A stretch of DNA of 13,344 bases from Pseudomonadota bacterium. Lineage in GTDB: Bacteria; Pseudomonadota; Gammaproteobacteria; Acidithiobacillales; Acidithiobacillaceae. Below, in pieces: positions 1 to 6,197 of the stretch. The position numbers and the translations under genes are program-made. Under the pieces are notes generated by a model, which worked only from the letters and a program-made list of their open reading frames with translations, was not told the DNA's origin and searched no databases. The stretch covers positions 1 through 13,344 of the forward strand of contig JAKAVW010000045.1 of NCBI GenBank assembly GCA_021827445.1, given 5' to 3'. Within the stretch, counting starts at the first letter, position 1; each line of letters begins with the position of its first letter.

Positions 1-843
1 TTCGCCATCGTGGGCGCCGAGTGGCGAGGTTTCGCGCTGCTCGGCGCCGCGCTGGTGGCGCTCGCGGCATTTCCTTTGCCTTTATGGCTGCAAACGGTGC
101 TGTCGCCACTCTTTCTGCTGGCCGGTCTGTACCTGTCGCGGCGCGCTGCCGCGGAGGGCGTCGGCGAGTGGAAGGAGGGCCTGGCTGGTGCCTTTCTCGG
201 CGGCCTGCTGATCGCCGGCCTGACGGTTGCCCTCAGGCTCGGGCAACTGACCGTTGCCTTGATCGCCATTATTTTCATGCACCGGCATTGGGAGATCACG
301 GGTGCCACCCTGACCGCCGTGGAGCACTGGGATCTGCTGGGCGTCAGGCTGGCCAATCTGGCCGGGGCCGTCTATGTCTGGATCATCCTGCCGTTTTTCA
401 TGATCCCGCTGGCCTATGATCGCGGCCTGTTGCTATGGCCTTCCTTCCTGGAGTCGGCCGCCACCCTCTCCCGGAACCGCCGCCTCTGGCTGCCTATCGG
501 GGAGTTGTGGGCGGGGCTGATCCTGGCGCACCTGCTGTTGCCGACCGCATCCCTGGTCTGGCTGGGCCTGTTTATCTCGGTATTGGGGCCGCCGGTGGCC
601 CATGCCGCATATCGCGAGGTCTTCGGCGAGCCGCCCCATCCGCCCAAAAAGCAGAAAAAGGTATTCTGGGCCTGGCACCGGGACTCCAGATATCTACCGG
701 TAAAAAACTTCCTTACCCCCCAAGCGCTGTCCATCACAGCCACACCACAGGAGAACATCGCATGTCCCGTTCCTTCTCTTTGCTCGCCCTCGCAGGCGCA
801 TGGACCCTATCGGCCGCCAGTGCCATGGCCCACCCCATCCTGA
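1..843 (+). CDS. Multi-pass inner-membrane protein of unknown function, 5' end outside window
   Basis: The frame is open to the left edge (codons for F-A-I precede a GTG at 10), so the true start probably lies upstream. The protein has about five hydrophobic segments, with charged loops such as SRRAAAEGVGEWKEG, and a lysine-rich cytoplasmic stretch (PPKKQKK) near codons 214-220 counted from base 1. The pattern 'LSPLFLLAGLYLSRRA', then 'AYDRGLLLWPSFLESAATLS', then 'AAYREVFGE' faintly resembles BPSS1780-type small membrane proteins; this is my impression, not a search result. The last ~45 residues are proline-rich and unlike a membrane protein. The final 82 bases overlap the next gene, so the end may be altered by a frameshift (see findings). 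Function unknown; coding status likely. Confidence 0.6.
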   Translation, partial: FAIVGAEWRGFALLGAALVALAAFPLPLWLQTVLSPLFLLAGLYLSRRAAAEGVGEWKEGLAGAFLGGLLIAGLTVALRLGQLTVALIAIIFMHRHWEITGATLTAVEHWDLLGVRLANLAGAVYVWIILPFFMIPLAYDRGLLLWPSFLESAATLSRNRRLWLPIGELWAGLILAHLLLPTASLVWLGLFISVLGPPVAHAAYREVFGEPPHPPKKQKKVFWAWHRDSRYLPVKNFLTPQALSITATPQENIACPVPSLCSPSQAHGPYRPPVPWPTPS

Positions 844-1235
844 GCGAGTCGCCCATGGAACCCGGTTTATGGGACATGACCGTCGCCGGGACCGTTCATG
901 TCCCTTCGGCCAACGTCAGCGAACCGGTCCACCGCAGCATGCAAGTCTGCATCAAAGCCCATGAGCCCCCCGCCGAACCTTTCCTTCCCGCCAATCACGG
1001 CCATTGCACCACGACCCACGCACCGCTGGCCAACGGCCGCGAACAGTGGAATATCCACTGCACCACGCCCCATGCCACGGTGAATCAGGTGGGCTGGATC
1101 CAGAGCCTGCCGCAAACCTTCGACTCGCACTGGCAAATCACCGAGAACATCACCGGACCGGCCAGCTACACGACGGAAACCACCATGCGGATGAAGGGCC
1201 GTCGCGCCGGCCCCGACTGCGGCTCCGTACGCTGA
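762..1235 (+). CDS. Exported DUF3617-like periplasmic protein
   Basis: A 157-residue protein. The ATG at 762 is preceded by CAGGAG (748-753), a good Shine-Dalgarno sequence. This settles the start against a longer in-frame extension to 435. Residues 1-23 form a signal peptide ending A-M-A, with cleavage before His24. The mature part begins with MEPGLWDMTVAG and ends with MRMKGRRAGPDC. That layout ('kPGLWe-m' near the N-terminus, cysteines at 63, 82, 100 and 153, and a terminal G-R-x-G-x-C) matches the DUF3617 family, whose biochemical role is unknown. The mature protein is rich in histidine (about ten) and has four cysteines, so disulphides or metal contact are possible; that is inference. 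The gene overlaps the upstream membrane-protein frame by 82 bases. Confidence 0.75.
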   Translation: MSRSFSLLALAGAWTLSAASAMAHPILSESPMEPGLWDMTVAGTVHVPSANVSEPVHRSMQVCIKAHEPPAEPFLPANHGHCTTTHAPLANGREQWNIHCTTPHATVNQVGWIQSLPQTFDSHWQITENITGPASYTTETTMRMKGRRAGPDCGSVR

Positions 1236-1339
1236 GATGCCCAACCAAGTCGCTGGACAAGACAACCATAGGACTTGGGAGAAGACAATCGCCATGCCAT
1301 CCCGCCCCTTTCTGTCGCCTTCCCTTGCAGAGGAAATCC

Positions 1340-2821
1340 ATGCCAAAAAAATCAATCACCATGCTTTATGCGCTCTTGACCCTGGTGCTTTTACCCATTG
1401 TGGCTCGTGCGGGGGTTGATACCCCGGTGGCGGTTGCGGGAAATGTGGTCGCCCCACTGGGGCAGGGAGGGACGTATTCCCTCTCCCTGCCCGCCCCGCC
1501 GGGACCGGCGCCCTACCTGGTCCTGGTCCAGGGCGGTCCCCGCGGTATCACGGTCAGCGCCCCCACGGGGCTGCGCGGGACGGTGCAGGGACGGATCACC
1601 GTGCCTCCTTCCACGCCGGCCGGGGCCTGGCCGCTGCGCCTGACCGTAAGGGCCGCGAATGGCCAGGAACGGGTCAGCCGGGGGTGGCTGCTGGTGGACG
1701 GCCTCTTTGTCACCCTCGCCGGGAAGCATCCGCAAGTGCTGGCCTACAGTCCCACCGGCAAGCCGGTGCCCATGCCGGGGGCCTTCGTCGGCCTGATCCA
1801 CCCGATGGACATGGCCTACCGGGCGCGCGACAACACCCTTTATGTGGCCGATGCTGGACAGGATATCGCAGGCGGTAGTCCCGGCGGCATCCGGGTCTTC
1901 AGCAACACCGGCGCGCCTGCGGTGAGCGCTTTTGCCGACATCAACCACCCCACCGTAATCACGAATGACGGCGGACATTTTCTCGTTGCGGGCGACAGCG
2001 GCAGCAATTGGTGGATCATGAATGATGCCGGGTTGGTCATTGGCCAGTCGGGTGTGGGTTCTCCCGTCTTCAGCGGCTGGAATTCGTCCCCACAAGGTAT
2101 CGCCAGTGCTCAAGGGAGGGTTTATGTCCCTTGGGGCGAGGGCTATCCCTCCGGTGTGCGGGTCTATACCTTGAATGGCCATCGTATCCGGATGCCCGGC
2201 GCATTCCCGGATACGGGCGGCACCGAGCAGCACATGGATACCCCCATGGCATCCCCCAATGGCGTCGCCTGGAGTCCCCGGCGCCGTCTCGTGTACGTCA
2301 TGTACAGGATCGACCACACCCGGAGCCGCCTGGCCATCCGCGCCTATGGCCCACAAGGACAACCGGTGGCTATGGCAGGTGGCTTTCCGGGTTTGGGAGG
2401 ATGGTCTTCGGTACGGCATCTCGCCAATCAGCTTACGGTCAGCGCCATCACCGGCGATGTCTACGCCATCAGCGGCCATCACACGGTGAATATTTACTCG
2501 CCCGACGGTAGATTTCTCGGTGCATTTCCCGTTCCCGCAGCGGCCACGTCCGTTCTCGCCGTGCCCTATGGCTGGCAGGGGGATGCCGCTGCGTCGGCTA
2601 CCCAATCTAACGGCATCCCCATGGCACGAACGGAACCCGCTGCCTGCCCGCCGGGTTACACCTGTATACCGGCCCAACGCGCCACGACCGCCTCAGCGAC
2701 CCCTATCCACAAGCATGTGTCGCGGGGCTCTGGCAATGTGGTGCAAGATGCCACCAATCAGGTCAGTACGGTCAGTAATCTCGCCTGGTCCATATCCAAC
2801 CTGGCTAATGCCTTGCCCTGA
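1340..2821 (+). CDS. Secreted beta-propeller (NHL-like) repeat protein
   Basis: A 493-residue protein. The ATG at 1340 follows AGAGGA (1329-1334); upstream in-frame codons overlap the DUF3617 gene and are rejected. Residues 1-24 are a signal peptide (hydrophobic LYALLTLVLLPIVARA). Residues ~40-120 look like a small beta-sandwich (He_PIG/Ig-like: PPSTPAGAWPLRLTVRA). Residues ~123-410 hold about six propeller blades. Each blade carries a strand-turn unit of the form V-x-Y-[S/T]-x-x-G-x-x-V-x-M-P-G-A-F, seen at 133-149, 184-198, 273-289, 333-349 and 383-396, with a degenerate unit near 225-235. Alternating segments such as NTLYVADAG and DVYAISG are typical of NHL/SMP-30-like propellers. The tail has a CPPGYTC pair (Cys436, Cys442) and an Asn/Ser/Thr-rich end. 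It probably binds a ligand or partner outside the inner membrane; no catalytic function can be assigned. Confidence 0.75.
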   Translation: MPKKSITMLYALLTLVLLPIVARAGVDTPVAVAGNVVAPLGQGGTYSLSLPAPPGPAPYLVLVQGGPRGITVSAPTGLRGTVQGRITVPPSTPAGAWPLRLTVRAANGQERVSRGWLLVDGLFVTLAGKHPQVLAYSPTGKPVPMPGAFVGLIHPMDMAYRARDNTLYVADAGQDIAGGSPGGIRVFSNTGAPAVSAFADINHPTVITNDGGHFLVAGDSGSNWWIMNDAGLVIGQSGVGSPVFSGWNSSPQGIASAQGRVYVPWGEGYPSGVRVYTLNGHRIRMPGAFPDTGGTEQHMDTPMASPNGVAWSPRRRLVYVMYRIDHTRSRLAIRAYGPQGQPVAMAGGFPGLGGWSSVRHLANQLTVSAITGDVYAISGHHTVNIYSPDGRFLGAFPVPAAATSVLAVPYGWQGDAAASATQSNGIPMARTEPAACPPGYTCIPAQRATTASATPIHKHVSRGSGNVVQDATNQVSTVSNLAWSISNLANALP

Positions 2822-2919
2822 ACATGAACGCGGGGCGCATGGCTCGGAGCACGTCGAGGAGATTGATGGTGCTCCTGTTTGTGCGTGCAGGGTATCGAGG
2901 TAAGAGCGGATGGTGGCTG
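2822..2919. other. Non-coding stretch after the propeller gene with a weak hairpin
   Basis: The arms GGAGCAC (2846-2852) and GTGCTCC (2869-2875) can pair across a 16-base loop and are followed only by TGTTT. This could end transcription of the propeller gene, but the loop is long and the T-run poor. The short ORFs crossing this stretch on either strand show no family features. It may also contain the lost 3' part of the MFS gene remnant to its right. Confidence 0.25.
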
Positions 2920-3253
2920 TTAAACAGCGTCGATGCCGTGGCCTTCCGGCCTTACCGAAATCCAGACACTGGAGAGCAGTGTCGGAAAAATAGTAACCAG
3001 CAAAATACCATGGTAGGGGATATGATAAAGAATCAGGACAATGGCATAGGTCACCGCTACGAGACCGCCACCCATATCCAACGCGTGAAGGAATCCGAAA
3101 ACCTTGGCACGGTACAAAAATCACCAAGAGGGGAAAGACGGCTGTAACGGCTTGGTACCCACCGTCTGCAAAAAAAGCCGATAATGCCAAGAGCAAAACA
3201 TTTCTGTTGAGCCAACCAGGAGCATCGACAGGAGGATGGATAGAGCCGGACAT
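2920..3253 (-). pseudogene. Broken MFS transporter remnant
   Basis: Reading on the minus strand, an ATG at 3253 lies 5 bases after the stop of the dioxygenase gene, behind the SD-like AGGGGTAAG. It opens a typical transporter N-terminus: LNRNVLLLALSAFFADGGYQ, then AVFPLLVIF, about 46 residues and one membrane helix. Near 3108-3120 the reading jumps to another frame, which encodes YRAKVFGFLHALDMGGGLVA followed by two hydrophobic stretches (VTYAIVLILYHI; GILLVTIFPTLLS). The R-A-K-V-F-G-F-x-x-A-x-D motif is what MFS proteins carry between helices 4 and 5, so roughly 90-100 residues are missing as well as the frame. The second frame stops at 2920, far short of the ~400 residues of an MFS protein. 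I infer an internal deletion plus loss of the 3' half. Its position suggests it was once the second gene of the dioxygenase operon, perhaps exporting or importing a sulfur compound. Confidence 0.7.
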
Positions 3254-3258
3254 ATCGC

Positions 3259-4008
3259 TTACCCCTGCAGGGACGGGTCACACAAACGCCGCACATGCTC
3301 TGGCAGTTCGGCAGGGCACTCACCGCACTGGCGGTTGGCGGGTACCGCATAATCCATTTTTTTGGGGTAGGCCAGATTCAGTCCCGCCATAATGTCCTGG
3401 AATTCTTTTACGCTTTTGCCCGCCAGCCGGGAGTTCCTCTCTTTTTCCTGAGCCACAGAAGAAACGTGTCGATGCTGATAATCGTGCGCTGGGTAGATCA
3501 GGGTTTCGTCCGGCAGGCTAAATAACTTATCCTGAATCGACCGGTACAGCGTGGCTGCATTGCCATTCTGAAAATCGGTGCGTCCGCAGCTATCGATCAG
3601 CAGCGCGTCGCCAGTAAATGCCCACGGAGTATCTCCCCCGGTCAACAAATAACTGTGGTGGGCATCGGTGTGGCCGGGTGTGAACAGCGGATAAAAGGTG
3701 AGGAGACCCACCCTAAGTGGTTGCCCCTCCGCCACACCTAAATCGGTGCAGGGAAGTTGGTCCATGGCCGGACCGGCAATCTGGCTCCCCGCAACTGCTT
3801 TGAGCTTGCGTGCACTGGTGACGTGATCTGCATGAATATGGGTTTCCAGGGTGTAGGCGAGGCGCAGACCCAGCGCCTGAAGCACCCGCAAATCCCGCTC
3901 CATGGTCTCCAGTACGGGATCCAGCAGGACCGCCTGCCCCGTCTGAGTGCAACCGAATAGGTAGGTGTAGGTGGATGATTCCGCTTCAAATAGCTGACGA
4001 AATATCAT
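3259..4008 (-). CDS. sdo: ETHE1-like persulfide (sulfur) dioxygenase, metallo-beta-lactamase fold
   Basis: A 249-residue protein. The start is the ATG at 4008, behind AAGGAG with 9-base spacing; an upstream in-frame extension to 4101 is rejected because it runs through the promoter region. The metallo-beta-lactamase signature is THIHADH (His57, His59, Asp61, His62). His113 (TPGHTD), Asp134 (TGDALLID) and His175 (YPAHDY) follow. In ETHE1-type enzymes a mononuclear iron is held by His-His-Asp, here predicted as His57, His113 and Asp134. The blocks CGRTDFQNG (141-149) and LAYPKKMDYAVPANRQCG (212-229) are diagnostic of ETHE1-type enzymes rather than glyoxalase II. The family oxidises glutathione persulfide to sulfite and glutathione, a cytoplasmic step of sulfur oxidation and sulfide detoxification. 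No rhodanese domain is fused. A CxxC (228-231) sits near the C-terminus. The symbol sdo is used for such genes in Acidithiobacillus; which paralogue this is cannot be told here. The gene is followed immediately by an MFS remnant. Confidence 0.9.
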   Translation of the reverse strand: MIFRQLFEAESSTYTYLFGCTQTGQAVLLDPVLETMERDLRVLQALGLRLAYTLETHIHADHVTSARKLKAVAGSQIAGPAMDQLPCTDLGVAEGQPLRVGLLTFYPLFTPGHTDAHHSYLLTGGDTPWAFTGDALLIDSCGRTDFQNGNAATLYRSIQDKLFSLPDETLIYPAHDYQHRHVSSVAQEKERNSRLAGKSVKEFQDIMAGLNLAYPKKMDYAVPANRQCGECPAELPEHVRRLCDPSLQG

Positions 4009-4267
4009 TGAGTATATCTCCTTGGAGGCCGGTGGCATTGCGAGAATGGTATCTCCTTTATGCACAGGCATGAATAGACGCTGATTTTGGTACCCAATCA
4101 AATATTGCGAGGATCGGGTTTCTCACAGCAAGCGCAATCCATCAGTGCGAGAAGGTGACGATGACTGATTGTAACCCAGACGCAGATTTTGGAGCTGGAA
4201 TTGACCGGCAACGACCACATTCTGCTAACCTGTTTCTGGTGCAATGGTTTTGGGCCTTGACAACACT
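4009..4267. other. Divergent intergenic region between dioxygenase and alpha/beta hydrolase genes
   Basis: This 259-base region is AT-richer than its flanks and has no credible gene. It holds the dioxygenase promoter candidate on the minus side. On the plus side TTGACC (4201-4206) lies upstream of the hydrolase. The best -10 match, TAACCT at 4226-4231 with TG one base upstream, is weak and its 19-base spacing is long. No strong inverted repeat was found. Confidence 0.4.
4073..4101 (-). promoter_or_regulatory. Candidate sigma-70 promoter of the dioxygenase gene
   Basis: On the minus strand TTGATT (bases 4101-4096) is followed after 17 bases by TCTATT (4078-4073). Each hexamer matches about four of six consensus positions. 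It would start transcription near 4066 and leave a leader of about 58 bases that includes the strong AAGGAG site. Prediction from sequence only. Confidence 0.35.
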
Positions 4268-5146
4268 ATGAAGCGTTCACTCACCCTGGATTCCGGCCGG
4301 GTTGTATCCTACGAAGATGTCGGTGACCCGAACGGGAACTTGCCGGTGTTGTTCTTTCACGGTACCCCCGGTTCCCGCCTGCAACTGGAGTTGTTGCCCG
4401 CGGCCCTGCGGGATGGCCTGCGCTGGATTGCCTTTGACCGGCCGGGTTACGGAGCGTCGGATCGGCAGCCGGAATTGACCCTGGCCGAAGTGGCGGCGAT
4501 GGGCGAAGTCTTGGTAAGTCGTCTGGGGCTTGACGCCTTTCATGTGCTGGGTTTCTCCGGTGGCGGCCCTTACGCGCTGGCTTGTGCCTACGCCATGCCG
4601 GAGCGGGTGCGCTGCGCACACCTGGTAAGCGGTTTGGGGCCGTTAGATATCCCGGAAATATGGTCTGCTTTGCGTCGGCAAGATCATGTCCTCTTTACCC
4701 TGATACGCAGGGCGCCGTGGCTCTTCAGGGTGTTGTTGCGCCTGAGCATGGGTGGTGTGCGCCAGGAGCCGGAACGTTTCGTGGCGCGGCTGGCGGCAAA
4801 GATGAGCGCCGACGACCGGTCCTTGTTGGCGGCACCGGACGTTCTGGCGAAGCTGTGCGTCGATTTGCGGGAGGCGTTGCGGCAAGGGACAGGGGGGATG
4901 GCCGATGATCTCGCGATACTCAACCGTCCTTGGCCCTTCCGCCTGGAGGATATTCAGGTGCCGGTGCATGTCTGGCAGGGCGCCCAGGATCAGGTGATCA
5001 ACCCACAGGTCGGTTTGGCGCTGGCTGCACACCTGCCGACGGCGCAGTATCATCTGCTGGAGTCGGGTACGCATCTGATTTTACTGACCCACGCGGCAGA
5101 GATTCGGATGGAGATCCGGGATGCGTCTGCCCTGACCCGCTGGTAG
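4268..5146 (+). CDS. Alpha/beta-fold hydrolase
   Basis: A 292-residue protein from the ATG at 4268 (MKRSLTLDSG). An in-frame ATG at 4244 would add eight residues; neither has a good Shine-Dalgarno sequence, so the start is uncertain. The oxyanion-hole motif HGTPGSR is at 31-37. The nucleophile elbow G-F-S-G-G-G has Ser97. The acid Asp241 lies in GAQDQVINP, and His269 in ESGTHLIL completes the triad. A helical cap of about 100 residues (~125-225) lies between elbow and acid. This is a standard cytoplasmic serine hydrolase of the AB_hydrolase_1 type. The substrate (ester, lactone, peptide or other) cannot be read from the sequence. It is followed 102 bases later by the AhpD-like gene on the same strand, with a likely separate promoter between. 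Confidence 0.85.
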   Translation: MKRSLTLDSGRVVSYEDVGDPNGNLPVLFFHGTPGSRLQLELLPAALRDGLRWIAFDRPGYGASDRQPELTLAEVAAMGEVLVSRLGLDAFHVLGFSGGGPYALACAYAMPERVRCAHLVSGLGPLDIPEIWSALRRQDHVLFTLIRRAPWLFRVLLRLSMGGVRQEPERFVARLAAKMSADDRSLLAAPDVLAKLCVDLREALRQGTGGMADDLAILNRPWPFRLEDIQVPVHVWQGAQDQVINPQVGLALAAHLPTAQYHLLESGTHLILLTHAAEIRMEIRDASALTRW

Positions 5147-5181
5147 AATCCACCCGGTACTTCGGCCACAACGCTTGCAAA

Positions 5182-5202
5182 GGTATTTAATACCGACTAG
5201 TC
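5182..5202. promoter_or_regulatory. Two abutting palindromes upstream of the AhpD-like gene (operator candidate)
   Basis: GGTATTTAATACC (5182-5194) is a perfect 6-bp inverted repeat around one base. It is directly followed by the 8-bp palindrome GACTAGTC (5195-5202). Both lie 47-67 bases before the ATG at 5249. They sit just after TTGCAA (5175-5180), which with TAGTCT at 5198-5203 makes a weak 17-spaced promoter candidate. A repressor or activator dimer could bind here; the regulator is not encoded nearby. Confidence 0.35.
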
Positions 5203-5248
5203 TGTATGCTCAGTCCCGCACATACATGAATGCCCATTGGAGAAATTT

Positions 5249-5782
5249 ATGACTATCCTGCAAATCATTACGCCGGAGGAGGCCTCCGGCAGGACCGCCG
5301 AGTTGTACCAGGAAATTGAAGGTGCTTTTGGACGGGTTCCCGCCGTCGTGCAAGTTTACGGATCGAGCCCGGCGCTTCTCGCCCAACAGTGGGAGGGCAT
5401 CCAATACTATCGTCATCATCCCCGCCTCGGAGCGGCGTTGCTCGCCACTATTCGTATGTTGATTTCCCAGGCCAACCAGTGTGATTACTGCGTGGGCTTC
5501 AATGAGGCCATGCTGATCAACCACCTTGGTCAAAGCCCAGAAGCGGTGGCGGCCACCAAGCAAGATCCAGAGGCGGCGCCCTTGAGCGATCGGGACAAGG
5601 CCATGCTCCTGTTGGTGCTCAAGGCTGTGCAGACGCCACCGTTGTTGACACGGGAAGATGTGGAGACGGTGCTTACCCACGGCTGGACAGAGAGTGATGT
5701 CCTGGACGCGGTGGTGCATGGTGCCCGCAATCAGATGGCAGATGTTGTCATCAATGCTTTCAAGGTAGAGCGCGATTTTTGA
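5249..5782 (+). CDS. AhpD-like / carboxymuconolactone decarboxylase-family protein
   Basis: A 177-residue protein. The ATG at 5249 follows GGAGA (5239-5243); a TTG four codons earlier overlaps that site and is rejected. The helical core contains ISQANQCDYCVGFNEAML with the redox pair Cys78-x-x-Cys81 typical of alkylhydroperoxidase-like CMD proteins. In AhpD the motif is E-x11-C-x2-C-x3-H. Here the Glu position is Ala66 and the His position is Asn85, so the proton-relay residues are absent. The C-terminal half (LSDRDKAMLLLVLKAVQ, then a TESDVLDAV helix) fits the all-helical CMD fold. A cytoplasmic thiol-redox or peroxide-related role is plausible, but classic AhpD chemistry is doubtful. It ends 79 bases before the converging cbpM. 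Confidence 0.8.
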   Translation: MTILQIITPEEASGRTAELYQEIEGAFGRVPAVVQVYGSSPALLAQQWEGIQYYRHHPRLGAALLATIRMLISQANQCDYCVGFNEAMLINHLGQSPEAVAATKQDPEAAPLSDRDKAMLLLVLKAVQTPPLLTREDVETVLTHGWTESDVLDAVVHGARNQMADVVINAFKVERDF

Positions 5783-5861
5783 GCGTCCGGGCCGCACTGA
5801 CTTAGGCACGGCGGCTTCGCTTGATCTGTCACCGTGGCGCAACCCTTGGGAATGGCCTGGA

Positions 5862-6173
5862 TCATCGATTTCTCCCGGCTGGCGGCCACATCCTTAATCG
5901 CTCCAGCAAGTCCACCGCCAGCGCCGCACCCGCCATGTCGATCTCCAGATCGCGGCTAAGGCGGCGGCTGAGGCGGGCACGGTAGAGATCGAGGCTGCGG
6001 AAGCGCCAGTGCTGCGGGCCGCTGCCTTCTGGGTGGATGACGCCGTAGCGCACCAGTTGCACGGCTTCGCCTTCACCACAGTGGAGCAGGGTACAAAAGT
6101 GCGGAAAATCGAAGCAGAAAGCGCCCTCTTCCAGCAATTCTGCTTCGATGACGGTGATCGGTGGTGAAACCAT
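5862..6173 (-). CDS. cbpM: CbpM-like chaperone modulator (MerR-type fold)
   Basis: A 103-residue protein on the minus strand, with its ATG at 6173 behind AGAGGAGA. It lies 24 bases after the stop of the DnaJ-type gene cbpA. The sequence has the family layout: a short N-terminal strand, a Phe/His/Cys-rich segment (CFDFPHFCTLLHCGEGEA), the helix-turn 'VQLVRYGVIHPEG', then W-R-F-x-x-x-D-L-Y-R-A-R-L-S-R-R-L, and a C-terminal helix with IDMAGAALAVDLLERL. In E. coli CbpM binds the J-domain of CbpA and blocks its stimulation of DnaK. The same role is inferred here from sequence and from tight linkage to cbpA. The three cysteines at 20, 27 and 32 are notable but of unknown use. Confidence 0.85.
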   Translation of the reverse strand: MVSPPITVIEAELLEEGAFCFDFPHFCTLLHCGEGEAVQLVRYGVIHPEGSGPQHWRFRSLDLYRARLSRRLSRDLEIDMAGAALAVDLLERLRMWPPAGRNR

Positions 6174-6197
6174 GGGGCATTCTCCTCTGTCTTCCAG

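Noticed and set aside
1391..2677. 428-codon open frame on the minus strand opposite the propeller gene
   Set aside because: Low-complexity antisense frame with no recognisable domain. It comes from GC-rich codon use in the plus-strand gene, which has a signal peptide, ribosome site and repeats.
2693..2919. Possible insertion-sequence remnant in the tail of the minus-strand frame
   Set aside because: No transposase motif, terminal repeats or target duplication could be seen, and part of it overlaps the propeller gene.
2824..3147. 107-codon plus-strand open frame after the propeller gene
   Set aside because: Its start has no ribosome site and no domain is visible; the opposite strand of the same bases carries the MFS remnant.
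4120..4140. Sigma-54-like TGG...TTGCT motif on the minus strand upstream of the dioxygenase gene
   Set aside because: The GG-to-GC spacing is nine rather than the required ten bases and the -24 box is poor.
5783..5861. Terminator between the converging AhpD-like and cbpM genes
   Set aside because: I looked for a stem followed by T-residues on either strand and found none convincing.
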